A stretch of 64,000 nucleotides of DNA from Strobilurus pachycystidiatus. Its lineage: Eukaryota; Basidiomycota; Agaricomycetes; Agaricales; Physalacriaceae. Position numbers and translations under genes: made by a program. Position 1 is the first letter of the stretch. Each line of letters opens with the position of its first letter. Shown here piece by piece: positions 1-12,575 of the stretch. Location of the stretch: NCBI GenBank assembly GCA_019915135.1, contig JAHLMK010000019.1:1116001-1180000 (forward strand). Reading direction: 5' to 3'. The notes below the pieces were generated by a model. That model made no database searches, was not told the DNA's origin, and saw only the letters and a program-made list of their open reading frames with translations.

Positions 1-640
1 AGTCGTCTACAATGAGTGAGGAGGTCATGACAGTGGAAGAGCAAGGTTGATGTTCGGTCTACCACAGGTCTACCATCCTGAGATTCAAAGCCCACTGATT
101 TATTATGATGGACGTTTAACGACCCTTCGAGAGCAATGGACTTGACGGCTGGGCAGGCTTGTAATTAGACTATATCGAGATGCCTGTTGTTGCAGGAGCA
201 TTTTGACGCGTCGACACAGACAATTGAGAGAGAGAGAGAGAGCGGGATGCCAAATGTAGTTACTTGGGAGGCGAAGCTCGGAGAATAGGAGATCTCGGGT
301 CAGCATCATTCACGCTTTAGGGCCGGATTGATTGATTCCATCCAAAGACACTGAGAGTCAGACAGAGACAGTACTTAGCATGTAGGCCATTTGGTACATT
401 TTACTATCAGCGATAATCACCGAATTGTCCTGTGCAGATCACTGTCAATTGTGCACGACATTCTAAGCATTGGCATCGATGGCATCTCTCTTGCTCTCGC
501 CATCGCTACCGCCTTCGTCGTTTTCGCTGCCCTCATCATTTTCGCTGCCCTCATTGTTTTCACTGCCCTCGTCGTTCTCACTGCCGTTCTCACTGCCCTC
601 GTTCTCACTGTTTTCGTCGTCGTCACCCGGGCCGCTGTCA
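1..640. other. Left-edge non-coding tract with GA microsatellite
   Basis: No gene is supported here. A perfect GA run lies near 226-242. From about 463 to 640 the minus strand encodes a repetitive Asp/Glu/Ser/Asn-rich stretch in a frame that overlaps, but is not in phase with, the end of the F-box gene next door. It may be 3' UTR or a frameshifted tail of that gene. Confidence 0.5.
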
Positions 641-2264
641 TTATGTAACCAATTGCTCCCTCGAAGCCTCATGTCCGGCAAGAGTCTTCTCCAATGTCTC
701 CCTCTTGAACTTTATCCATCCAAGATGCGGGTCCAAAGAGGAATAGTCGGGGGATAGCTCGTAACCAACGTTCTCGTCTATCAGGACGTCGCACTCTTGC
801 AATATCTTCATGCTAGTGTGGCGTAGGTTGAGGATCTCCGCGAGACTGTCGACGTGTTTCGGCCTGATGCGTATGACCAGCCTCTCGAGCTCCTTCAGTT
901 GCTCTGGATCACATAAAAAGCGCATGAGGTCTACAGCAGGTCGCGCACTGCTGACCTCGTCATCACTCCAGTCTCGTTCGCAAAGGTCCACCTCCAATGT
1001 ACGGATATCCGGCTGGGCGGCTAGCAGCTTGACAAAACGCGAGCTCAAGATAACCCGAGATAACACAAGTGTGTGAAGAGAACACTGTGATTGTGCAAAG
1101 AATGCCATGTCGTACTCTGTGGGCCATTTCATAGTGAGATAATTGCGGCCACGAAGCCCGAAACCGAACTGTAGGTGCTTGAGGGAGGGCATTGCGAGAG
1201 CGCCAAGAGGAGAAATCGGGGATAACCATACAGACGGGTGACGATAGGTGATGGTGAAATTTGTAAGGCTTGGAAGTTTAATGATGCCAACAGCCTCTGT
1301 ATCATGTAGATGCCTGAGTACGACATCACTAGTGAGTTGACCAACTTCAACAGTTTCGAGGTTTGGCATAAACTGCAGGTGTTGCAGGAATGCTCCACTA
1401 TGAATCTCCGCAGCCACCTCAAACTTTCTGAGACTGCCAGGGTGTATGTCATGAAAGTAGTTGGCACAAAAGGCAAATGGTCCAGCCAGACACAATTCCT
1501 TGATGGGCGGCAGGTATGTGTTGAGAAATATACTGAGATTTATGCAAGCGTCAACATTCGCACAGCTCATGTCTAGTAGGACAAATTGGCGCAAGGTTTT
1601 CCCAGTGCGGCTTTCTGGAACGTTGTGACTCTTCAGCCCCTCAAAGAGACAGCAGTTAAGAGCAAGGAGTAAACAATCGGTGCGGGGAAGGAGGTCAAAG
1701 ATTTGCTCCAGGATTGTACTATCATGACCAGCAGAGTTGAAGATATGGTCACAGCGGCCATCGTAGACAACCTGAAGTGGACGCGATTTGGCGTATGCAA
1801 TCCTGCTTTGTCGAATGGCAACATGGGACGGTTTGCCAGCATGACAGGGAAACTCATTCGAGTGATACAAGATCACGACCGTCCAGAGGCGGCTGTCACC
1901 GCAAGCCGCCTTGCGCCACCGACGGCAGACGTGCATCGGCAGGTTCTGGGCGCGAGGAATGGTGCTGGGGTGCAGTGTGGCGATAGACTTTAGACGATCG
2001 GTGGTGTGCTGGAGCGCAAGCAGAAATATCTCGCCTAGAAGTTCGACGGGTAAGCGATTCATAGGGTTTTCATTTAGAAAGCACGATCGTGCGGGCTCTA
2101 GCGCAGCAGCAACGACCTGGAGAAAACGAATCAGCCAAGAGTGATACATACAATGTGGCGCGCCTCGCAGTACGCGCCACGAAAGAGACTCGGAGCACAC
2201 ACACATTTGTCGAGGTAGACTCTGCAATTGAAGCCTCTTCTGGGAACTCAGCATTGGATGCCAT
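641..2264 (-). CDS. F-box domain protein
   Basis: Predicted substrate-recognition subunit of an SCF-type ubiquitin ligase. The start ATG (2262-2264) opens a 20-codon exon ending at 2205; an intron follows (GTGTGT donor at 2204, CTCCAG acceptor ending at 2117); exon 2 runs 2116-641. The join is phase 0 and gives about 511 residues. The F-box-like motif (MNRLPVELLGEIFLLAL, from about residue 38) is followed by a Cys-Arg-Arg-Trp segment common in Agaricomycete F-box proteins. The rest is Leu-rich and LRR-like, with no recognisable catalytic domain. An internal ATG at 2062 would also keep the whole F-box, so the start is slightly uncertain. The target is unknown; such genes are hugely expanded in mushrooms. 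The stop at 641 overlaps an acidic repeat in another frame. Confidence 0.8.
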
Positions 2265-2926
2265 AGTGTATTGTCGCAAGCAGGGGAGGCGCGAGTACAG
2301 TGAGATTATGAATGAGGAAAGACAAAGGCAGATCCGCCTCCGAGTCTTTTATACTCTGGTCCAAATCGTGATAGGACCCACGAACGGCGACGATCCGTGA
2401 AGCCTGAATAGACACTTGAATTGAGAGGTCTAAACAGCAAAATCCCTTAAGTCCGGCGTAAAGTATTATAGAACGCTGGTCCTCCGGAGAGCGTCTATAA
2501 GCAAATGTTGGATGCAGACAAAGCTAGCTTTAGGTTAGGTTCAACTTGGGAGATGGTTCGGGGTGCGACGGAGCAATGACACAAATGACTAGATCACAAT
2601 ACATAAGCCGGGTGAGCTAGAACCGCGAGAATGCAGACGGAAGACAATCCGGGCTCGGACATCAGTTGTGAGGCAGTGACCTCGTAAGCTGCACCACAGC
2701 CGGTGGAAGGTTAGTGACTGTAGCTCGAGTTGAAGAGAAAAGGCAAGTCGAGTCAAAGAATAACAGACGCACCTCGTAGTGTAGAGAGCAATAATGTACG
2801 CTCGCTGCAGCGATGTATTGCAGGACATGAGGCAAACAGTGCCGCGCGATGCCGGGGAGTTTTCGCACTCCGATATGCTGTGTCGGCTCGGCAAATTTGC
2901 CACATTTTGCATTTCCCCTTCTAACC
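2265..2926. promoter_or_regulatory. Divergent intergenic region between F-box gene and DEF1-like gene
   Basis: This 0.66-kb gap lies between two divergently transcribed genes and should hold both promoters. I see no clear TATA box, repeat or additional gene. Confidence 0.4.
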
Positions 2927-5868
2927 ATGTCTTCGTACAAGTCTGCAATTCGTGCGCAGCCGCCCTCAGATTCGCCCGCCGACTCGTCCAAATTTCGCGA
3001 CAAAGCGCGCCAGCTGCAGGAGCTGTTCCCCAACTGGTCCAATGACGGTGCGCACCGCATGCAATCCCGACAACAGGCGCGCGTCTGACGATGAACCCAC
3101 AGATCTCCAGTCGCTCCTCGCCGAGGTGAACGGTGACGTCGAATTAGCAGCGACGAGGATCAGCGACGGTGAGCGCTCCGGCCCGCCCTTTTCTTTGTCG
3201 CTCATCGTCCCATCCAGGCCATGCAGAGCAATGGGGAGCAGTCACCAGGAAAAAGGACAAGAAACCAGCCCCGGCGGCGGGCCACGCGGCGAAGGAGTCG
3301 ATCTCAGCCAGAGGGGACTTTCGCGGAGGCCGTGGCGGGCGCGGCGGACGAGGCGGGCCTGGTCGCGGGGGTGCTGTAGTGCGTGGGCGCGGAGGGCCTC
3401 CGAGAGGCGGCGCAACCAACGGTCATGTCGCCAGTCCCAGCCCACGCGCGTCGCCCGCCCCCGGCGGGAATGCATGGGCAAACGGAGCGCCCTCGACATC
3501 AGCGCAGCCAGACGCGTCGGCGTCGTCGAGCGACTCTACGACCTGGGACTCGTCGTCCCACCTCGAGACACCCAGCGCCTCCACTGGGGTATCCACTCCC
3601 GGCTCGGCCTGGACTGGCGTGAGCACGACCTCCACGTGGGGCGGCGACACCGACACCAACGCCTCCGTTTCCTCTGTCAACCTGGCCAGCCCGAAGCCGA
3701 CCAAAACTCCCGCCACGTCCAAAATGTCCTGGGCTCAGATTGCACGGTAAGCTTATTGCTTGACTTTTTCTTCACACCAAGTTTATCTTTTCTTTCAAAA
3801 AGACCACAGGAAAAGCCAGCGCCAGCGCCTGCTGCTGCTCCTCCTGCTCCCGCTGTAGCTCCGCCCATACTGCCTCCCTCTGCTGCACCTGAGCCAGACG
3901 CAGGCTGGGAAGAGCCAACTACGCACAAGGAACCCACGTGGGACGACGAACCACCCAAGACGACCGCTGCTGACGTCTGGCCCGCTGCTGAACCCATCAA
4001 AGCCGAGCCAGAATCGCCCGTCATTGCACGCGACCCGACACCACCTCCTCCCGCCCCCGAACCCATCCCCGAAGCGGTGGCAGAGCCATCGCCCGCACCC
4101 TCTCCCGCAGTGCCCAAAGCCGTCGCTGCTGTCATCGCCCCCGCCCGCCCGGCATCCGTCTCGCATCGGAACAGCTCAAAGTACAAGACCGACCAGCCCG
4201 TTGTCATGCCCAGCTCCAACTTTGGCACGGGCCTCGACAAGATTGGCATGCAGTTCGGCAGTCTCAGCCTAGGCGGAGAGACCTTGTTTGATACTTCCGC
4301 GTATGCAGTGCTCTTTTGTCTTTTCAATAGCTGACTTTCATTCCAGTTCCGAAACGGAGTCTTCAGCAATTGCATCCGAACCGTCGGCTCCTTCCCCTCC
4401 CGCCTCTCAAACAGCTCTCCCTATCGAGCCTCCTGTTACCACTCCATCCGCACCCGCCGCTGCTCCCCAGCCACCCGTCACATCCGCCTCCCTCAGCTCC
4501 AGCCTTTACCAGCAGCAAACAGTCTCTCACCAACCTCCTCAGAGTACCTCTCAAGTATCTGCTCACAGTACTCTCCCGAGCTCTGTCTCACAACCGGCCA
4601 TTCCCAGCCAGCCTCCCCATCTCACCAACGTCGCTTCATCATCTCCTCTTCAACAATACTCCCAGCAACAACCGCCCCATCTCTCACAGCCTCAGCCACA
4701 ACCTCCTCAATCTCAACAGCAACATCAGACCCACCATCATCAACCTCCGCAATCCCACCTTCCACAACAACTTCAACAGCAACAGCAACAGTCCCTGCAC
4801 CACCATCAATACTCCCAGCACGGTTTGCCCACGCACATCGAGCCTCAGCAGGCGCAGTCGCCGCCTCAACAGCAGCAGCCGTCCTCTGGTGGCCATTCCA
4901 ACTATTTCCGCGGCGCAGACGTTCCGCCATACTTCCATGCTCCGACACCCCCTGCGCAACAGGCTCAGGACGGATATGGTTCCTTTGGTCAGCTCGTTGG
5001 ACAGAACCAACAGCAGCAGCAGCAGCAATCTCACCTTGGCGGATTTGGTGGTAACGATTACGGTTACCAGGATGGCCAGAGAGTCAGTTCGCTTCACTTT
5101 TCCTCAAAAACTTGAGATATTGACTTTCTGCTATAGGGAGGATTCTATGACAGCTACCAGCCATCCGGGTTCGGAGGACGCAATGTCCTTGGCAGCCACG
5201 AAGACATCAAAGGTCTGCCCGGCAATCCGAACCAGCCTCCTTCCTCCGCCGGTGGACTTCCACCTTCCAACTCTGGTGCTTCGCAACAGCAGCAGCAGTC
5301 TTCGCAACCGGCGCAGAACCAAGGCCCGCAAGGATATGCGCCGCCTCCGCCCGCGATGCCGTACTACTACAACCCATACACCCAGAACCAATACTACGGC
5401 TCACCCTACAACTCCGGCTATGGCGTGCCCCAGCCGTTTGTCAAGTATCCGGCCATGTACCAGCCTCCTGGGCCCGCGAGCCCCGCGACGAAGCAGCCTG
5501 GAAACCAGGGATACGCGCAAGGCTTTGGCGGGTACGAGGACTACGGGCACCAGGGGCTCGGCGGGGGCGCGGGTGGCGCAGCGGACTATGGGAAGCCGCT
5601 GTATGGCGGCGGTGCCGCAGCAGCGCGCGGGTCGCCCGAGGCGGCGTACAAGCCGTATGCGACTGGGCCTAAGGATGTCAATGCTGGGGGCCCGGCAAAG
5701 CCTCAGCCGCAACAGCAAGGCGGATTCTACGGTGGTGGTGGCGGTGGTGGCGGAAACAGGTTTGCGAGTGCGGGTGGTGCGGGCGGACAGCAGGGCCCAT
5801 TGTACCCCCAGCAAGGCCAGAATGATGGGAGCTTTTACTATCAGAACCAGGGGAGGTACTGGCAGTGA
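2927..5868 (+). CDS. DEF1: DEF1-like RNA polymerase II degradation factor (CUE domain, polyQ)
   Basis: In yeast, Def1 promotes ubiquitination and destruction of stalled RNA polymerase II. Six exons are supported: 2927-3036, 3077-3168, 3218-3746, 3803-4300, 4347-5082 and 5137-5868. The N-terminus has a CUE-type ubiquitin-binding segment (LQELFPNW, then DLQSLLAEVNGDVELAATRI) split by introns, followed by GHAEQWGAVTRKKDKK, a conserved Def1-family signature. After it come an RGG-like Gly/Arg tract, a Pro/Ala/Glu region and a long Gln/Pro/His-rich low-complexity region, ending in Gly/Tyr-rich sequence and RYWQ. The first intron is the least certain: its donor is either GTCCAA at 3037 or the better-looking GTGCGC nearby, which breaks phase. 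Long ORFs on the opposite strand are low-complexity shadows. Confidence 0.85.
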
Positions 5869-7507
5869 TTGAGGGTTTCGTTTTTCTCACTTTGCTTTCT
5901 ATCTTGTTTGTTATTGTGTCCTCGCAGCATACTTACCATATCTCATCTCACTTTCAATACTCTGTACATTGTACAACAATGCTCATGAACGTCAGTTTTC
6001 GATTCCGTGGCGGTGTGGCTCTGAGCGAGAGCGGGTATTCGACGCAGTTCCAAATCTAGCATGCGGCATTACCATTTATGGATTGTGCGCGAACTACGCC
6101 GTTCAAATATGGGCATACTGATCGCGCCTACTTCTTCAGGCTTCAGTGCAATACTGCGCATCTCGAAGTTCGTTTGGGGACATCTGGTTACCACGAGGCT
6201 ACAACCAGACAATTGCGCAATGTGAGCAAGATCACACCATCCAGTGTGGGTCCTACGGACTCCCAACGACCGCAATGGCCATGGTCACAGTTAATTACGT
6301 GCACCAGGACCATATAAATTTCGCCACTCCATATTGACCCAATCATTCTGCTTGATGTCACGAGGATAACGACTGTCTACTTGTCTGAGAGCACACGAAC
6401 CGCTCTCTACCCGTCCCGAGGGCCGAGTGCGCGAACATGTAACACATATACCAGTAACCAGTACGAGGAGCAATATGGTCGACCTGAGCTGAACGGGCAC
6501 GGGAGGCGGTAACCTGGAACATTGAACTATCGATATCCGGTTAACGCCTGTATGATGGCCTTGAACAGATTGTGGTCCAAAACTGTAGACGTGCCACTCT
6601 AATCTAAGTGTCGATCTACGGAGTACTTCTTTCATATCACATCTCCTGGTAGACCTCTTCTGCAATCTCTATGGTTTTATGCTTCTGTCGCGCGACCTTG
6701 ACTGACGTTTACAACTGGAATATACTTTGAATTTATCAATTCGACATGATTACACTCGCACATTCTCACTTTCCTGGTTGTAACTTCTGTGGTCATTCTG
6801 AAATTGATGGCATACCTACCGTCTTGATGTGTAAGTATGATGTGGTTCTAGTACTTCAAACCAGAATTCAACTATGCCTTCTAGTAGCCTCCGAATAGAG
6901 TGACACGACTGAGAAGAGTTCGGCGATTGAACGAACGAAATAAGAAGTGTGTTGATGCCAAATTGAACGGCGTATACATGTTGTGCAATTTGAATGTGCA
7001 TCCCTTCCATCAAATGATCCATGGCGGGCAATGTACAAACATCTGCACGGGTCAATCTCCGACGCCAGTGTGCTATGACATAGTGTGCACAAACAGCGGC
7101 TGGATGATATCACCTGTGGGGAATCAAACGCAAGGGGTGGGCGTCAGGTTAACCGGAGGACTGGGAATAAGTAAGTAGTACTCCAGTGGAAGAAAACAGT
7201 CTCAAGGTTTGACAACAGCTAAACTCAAGCTGACCTCGAGGAGACATGCAACATTGATCCTCGGGTGCCGGACTAGAAGGCAAGGGAGGATTGAGTGGAT
7301 GGGAACCGCTCGGAGAAAGAAGAGAAAGCGCAATGCATGTGTCAATGACTGTCACGTGGAAACGCGGGGTACTTATAACTTGACCGGAACCCTCACCGTG
7401 TCACGGCCTTCGACTTTCTACCTTGACTTTGTGCTGGTTTGAACACATATATCTCACCTGAATTCTCTGTACTACTGCGACTGCTCTGCCCTGCTTGCCC
7501 CGCTACA
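5869..7507. other. Long intergenic region
   Basis: About 1.6 kb with no recognised gene. Short ORFs are present, such as a Cys-containing one at 6900-7178, but none has introns, homology or composition that I can defend. A TTATAA-like motif near 7369-7375 sits about 135 bp before the Lon start codon. Confidence 0.4.
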
Positions 7508-10482
7508 ATGGCCACCTCTAAATTACCTGTTCTCACGCTCCCCCACCCGCTTATTCTGCTTCCGGCATCCCGCTTCACTATGGCGCTCTCCAAGGAACAA
7601 GGAGAGGCTGTTCTGGCGCTCATCGAGCAATCCGACGCCCTCCCCGTTGTTGCCGCCGTCCCCATCACAAATTCCCCATCAGCAACATCCCCGGCGCCGA
7701 GCTATGCGGATTGGGGAACTGCTACCCGGATACTTCGCCTCGTCCGACCGCCTGCGCGAAATCCCCGCCAGCCATACCTCGTCTCTCTTCATGGTCTCAC
7801 GCGTGTTCATCTCACGTCGCCCTTTGCGCACCAGCCGGACTCGCTCTTGCCTGTACACGAGATTGAATATCCCCCAACGGAACGTATACCGTCCCGAGAT
7901 GTCGTGGAAAAGTTCAAGCAGAGTGCACTCCGGCTGCTCGACAGACTCGCCAAGGATGCTGTCCAGGCTTCGCGCAAGGAGGGCTACCAGAAGATTGCGT
8001 CCATGCTCGACGACATCACAGATGCCCGCGCTCCATGGATGGCTGATGTCCTCATTGGAAGCATAAACGGAGAGTACGACGACAAGCTTGGTAAGATTCA
8101 ACTCGCTCTTCTATAGACACGACATAACAACTCGCTCTCTCCAGCTATTCTCAGCACTCCAGATTCCGAGACTCGTCTAACACTCGCGACCGAGATCTTC
8201 CTCAAGCAAGCCTCGATATCAGAGGTTTCCAAGAAGATAGCCTCCGCCGTCGACGAGTCTCTCTCCAAACAGCAAAAGGAGTTTTTCCTTCGCCAACAAC
8301 TCGCCGCTATCCAGCGCGAACTGCATTCGCTCACATCCGGATCCGCGCGCAACGCCGGCTCAAATACTCCCACCAACGCCGGCTCGAACACATCTGATTC
8401 GTCAAGTGAGCTGGATGATGATGAGCAGCACGATGCCGACGATCTCGCCGACCTCAAGCGCAAGATCGAGGCCATGGACCACGGCTCCGAGGAGCGCAAG
8501 ATGGGCGTACGCGAGTGGCGCCGTCTCAAGCGCATACCCCAAGGCAGCGTCGAGAACGGCGTCATCCGCAACTACCTCGAGTGGCTCACCAGCGTGCCGT
8601 GGGGCCAAGCGGGCGTCGCAGCCTCGCCGTTCAAGGACAAGGCCTTCCTCGCCAACGCCCGTTCCCAGCTCGATAGGGACCACTTTGGTCTGGAGAAGAT
8701 CAAGCGGAGGCTGATTGAGTATCTTGCTGTCGTGCGGCTGAGGGACATGAACACAGAGTCAGAGGCGCTCTCTCTCAAGCAGATCGAGGGCGAGACCACT
8801 GGGGAAAAGGCAGTTGTTCCCTACCAGCCGCAACAGCAATCACCTGCTTCCTGCTCGCCCCGGAAGAGCGTCAAGGGGCCGATCTTACTATTCGTCGGTC
8901 CTCCCGGAGTTGGTAAGACCTCCCTGGGACAGTCTATTGCCAAGGCGCTCGACAGGCCCTTCCAGCGGATATCCCTCGGTGGCGTTCGCGACGAGGCGGA
9001 AATCCGTGGCCACAGGCGCACATATGTCGCTAGCGGGCCTGGATTGATTGTCCAGGCCATGCGAAAAGCGGGAAGGAAGGACTTTGTCCTCCTGCTCGAT
9101 GAAATCGACAAGATCGGCCAAAGCAATTTCCACGGCGATCCCGGGGCAGCTCTCTTGGAAGTCCTCGACCCGGAGCAGAACCATTCGTTCATGGTGCGAA
9201 TTCTATTTTCTTTTCGTGTTTCAACTCGCTCAATCCACATAGGATCATTACTTGAACGTTCCTGTTGATCTTAGCCAAGTCTTGTTTATCTGCACTAGCA
9301 ACAGCCTTGACACGATATCCGGTCCGCTGTTAGATCGTTGCGAGATCATCCAGCTTTCAGGTGGGTCGTGTCACATTTGACTTTTCGTTTGTTGATGGCG
9401 ATCTGCAGGATACACTTATGATGAAAAGATGCATATCGCGCGGCGATTCCTCTTGCCCAAGCAGATTAGCGCGAATGGGCTCAAGGAAGAGCACGTCACG
9501 ATTACGGAGCCAGCGTTGCTGCACATCGCCACCCGCTACACACGTGAAGCCGGTGTACGTAGTCTTGAGCGAGCGATTGGATCTGTCGTCCGCTTCAAGG
9601 CCGTTGAATGGGCAGAGTACATCGATGGGGATGACCAGCACACCAAGGCGATCACTGACGGCATGACGGGCAAGTCTTACTCGCCTGTCGTCGAGGAATG
9701 CGATCTCGAGAAGATGCTCGGGATCTCGCGGTGGGAAGGCGAGGAGAAGGAGCGCGAAGAGACGCGGGGGGTCGTCTTTGGTCTAGTCGTTATGGGCCAA
9801 GGCGAGGGCGGGATCATGCCAGTGGAGACGATGATGGTCCCCGGGAACGGGCATCTCAAGCTGACAGGTAGCCTGGGTGATGTGCGTATTCCCTATTCCT
9901 CTGAGACTCGGATTCTCACCGTCCCCTGTAGGTCATCAGGGAGAGCTCGGAGCTCTCGCTCAGCTGGGTGAAACGGCATGCGTACGATTTGGGGATCACG
10001 AACGCGAGAAGCGTCGACCCACTCAAGGCTGAGAACATTGATATCCACCTGCATCTGCCCGCGGGCGCCACGAAGAAGGACGGCCCGAGCGCAGGGGTCG
10101 CCATGACGTGTGCGTTCATCTCCCTCCTCACCGGTGCCGTGGTACCCTCCAATATCGCGATGACGGGCGAGATCACCCTCCGAGGATACGTCACGCCCGT
10201 CGGCGGTATCAAGGAGAAGGTCAGCGTTCCCGTTCTTCGTCTTCTCTGCGATGGCTAACATGTACATGTACAAAGGTCCTGGGCGCCCATCGGGCACATA
10301 TCACGAAGGTTATACTCCCGTGGGCGAACAGAAAGGACGTGGAACATGACGTTGCCCCAGAGATCCGGAACGAGATGGAGTTTGTGTTCGTTAGGACCAT
10401 TCGCGAAGCGTTGGAAGCCGCTTTTGGGCCTGCGACGCTGTCGTGGAGGCGTGGATCGGTCATGGTCGAGTCGAGACTTTAA
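7508..10482 (+). CDS. PLN: Peroxisomal Lon protease (ATP-dependent, S16)
   Basis: ATP-dependent serine protease with chaperone activity that degrades damaged matrix proteins. Six exons: 7508-8090, 8145-9193, 9243-9360, 9409-9881, 9932-10219 and 10276-10482; all junctions restore frame. The N-terminal Lon substrate-binding domain (LPHPLILLP) is followed by the AAA+ module with Walker [10 protein letters not shown] (about 8897-8923) and Walker B LLLDEID. The proteolytic domain carries the Ser-Lys dyad: Ser in DGPSAG (codon 10088-10090) and Lys in GGIKEK (codon 10211-10213). The chain ends in Ser-Arg-Leu, a type-1 peroxisomal targeting signal, and it lacks a mitochondrial presequence. It is therefore the peroxisomal rather than the mitochondrial Lon. 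The 3' end converges on the DUF6533 gene. Confidence 0.93.
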
Positions 10483-10745
10483 AGGTCTGTGAACGTTGTG
10501 AATATACTTTGGAAATGCTTTCGGGATGTTTTTACCTTGTTGTATCAATACTGTACTTGACTGCCCTGCTCTTTATCGTTACACATTGAACCACCATCAC
10601 ATATACTGTAATGTACATTGTAACTTCATTATTTAAGCTTGCAATTGTAGGCTTCGCGAATCGGGTTTACTGAAAGTGCTGTCGTGGTTGATACATTTTG
10701 TGCTGGCGCAAACAATACAGTATGGTATTGGAGGTGGTAGTACAT

Positions 10746-12575
10746 CTACACTGTCCTGTTCCCCGTGGCAGATCTGTCTTCTAGCGGTATCCTGTCGTGA
10801 TCTTGACCAGGAACCTCCTCCTCCTGCCCGTGGGGGTTATCGTAGTGGGTATCATCAATGAACGATGGGGACACGTCTCCATCCGTCATGTCTATTTGAG
10901 TCGTAAACTGGATGGCAGGATTCGTGTAGAGCGAACATCCCGAGGAGTCAATGTCTTTGGGTACCTTGGAACCTGCAAGGTGCTAATTATGGCGTCAGGA
11001 ATGGAAAAGAACGCGTGCAGTGGGTGACACACGAGAACAACCCGACAGGACAGAATGCTGTGTATGACGGCTTGCAATCTTCCAGGTTTCAGGTGACAAT
11101 ATTACTAAGTCGAACGACACACTCACTGAGATGCTCCCGAGCGGAACTGATCAGTCTGTGAAGGGTGTCAGAGGTCGAGGCAGGACCAGAATTGAAGTGC
11201 ATACTTTGGACTGTGTTACGATTGCGATGTTCATAAAGCTGAGAGCTGGAGAAGACGGAAGATTTAGTTGAAGAGAGCTTGTGAGATGGCGCTCTGTTCA
11301 CCTAAGGTCCAACTGAAATAGAAAACACCTGGGAACATAATATCGTCAGCTTATTCCACATGATATCCCGAGAGACGCACCATCCCGCCATAAGGCGTCC
11401 AAAAGTGGCGCGCGTACTCGTTCAGGAATCCTCTTCCTCCATCGCGTGATTCGGACAAGCGATAGTGTGAGTGTAACTATGCGGAAATGAGAAGTGTCAT
11501 CGCGAAAACAGTTTGACGAGCACGTACTCCCTTCATAGACAATCGTGAGGATATAGGGTACCACGTACGCAGATTCTACGTCGCTGACAATTATTCGGCA
11601 ACTAGGGATCTGTTTCATGATAGGGTCGGCTAGTAAAATTTATCAGTAGGTTGCCATTGGCGGGAGATCCGACGTACTTCGAGAGGTCATGATATCTTTC
11701 GCCACTACGACGGCGGCGGGCACAACTGCCGACTGCGAAGGGATCAATTGAGGACTCAGCGCAAAGACAAGGGAGACCTACTATGGAGAACACTGTGAGG
11801 GTTATGAGAATAAGGCGGCGCTTTTCCCATATTGCCCATGTTCGCACTGCGAGAATGACTAGGCGAATGCAGGTTGATCAGGGACAGTTCGCACCCTGGC
11901 CCATCGAGAAGGGACTTACATTCTGACGCAACGATAGAGACTAGACGTAGTGCTGTGCAAAAGTCAGACCGCTTGGGAATCTCAGCATCTTCTCAGCTTA
12001 CGCGTGACGATTTGAGAGAGCAGCAACGTTAGACCGCCTCGCTGCGTGTTGAAGGCCTAGTAGTGGGCTCGACTCATCAGAAAGGACGGGAGCCGGATGG
12101 TCACAGACCGGAAGAAGGATCATAACACAGGACGCGAAAGCGGGGTAACGCGCGAGGAGGTACGAGACCGATGTCAAGGACACTCTACAGGGTATCCAAA
12201 GATGATAAATCTGGAATTGGGACGGTTTAGATATGGTCAGTGCACACCCAGTTGAGAGAGACCCGTACTTCATCATAGAATGTCAGACAAAAGTCATAAA
12301 ACTGGGAACCGAAGTGAGAAGACGGAGTGCGTATATGACAGGCGACATACATAAAGTGTAGCGGCGGCGTCTGGTGACATTCATGAATCATGAGCATGTA
12401 TCAATCTACTATGCTCCAGGGAACGTACAAATAATGCCCTGTTGAGGGACGTCAGCGACATTTTCTCGGAATGTCTAGAGCTTCCGCCTTCACGTACCGT
12501 GCCAATCCTTCCATACGTCAAACAGTCTTCAATTTGCTGCGCTGTGATGCCCTCGATGGCCGTGGCATTGGCCAT
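10746..12575 (-). CDS. DUF6533 family multi-pass membrane protein
   Basis: Agaricomycete-specific membrane protein of unknown function, predicted with about seven helices. The start is at 12575 (MANATAIEGITAQ). Later exons give LTFYDEV (near 12275), a Trp-containing helix with LARY near 12190-12100, the characteristic RTWAIWEKRR segment (about 11845-11815) after VASE|FILAV, LLDALWRDG|VFYF (about 11390-11310), and a helix with LISSAREHL near 11150. A charged Asp/Glu-rich cytosolic tail ends at the TAG at 10746-10748. At least eight short introns are needed and not every junction could be fixed, especially the first two. The order of segments matches the DUF6533 pattern (YD-LTF--EV, then RTYA-W, then L--RDG). 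Expression and ligand are unknown. Confidence 0.65.

Noticed and set aside
3677..5872. Long ORFs on the opposite strand and other frames of the DEF1-like gene
   Set aside because: They are Ser/His/Leu/Val-rich shadows of a low-complexity GC-rich coding region; the spliced plus-strand protein explains the conservation.
6746..6840. GGTTGTAACTTCTG-GGT shared with 54464-54483, possibly a small Cys-rich protein family
   Set aside because: The match is about 19 of 20 bases with no extended similarity; it can arise by chance in 64 kb.
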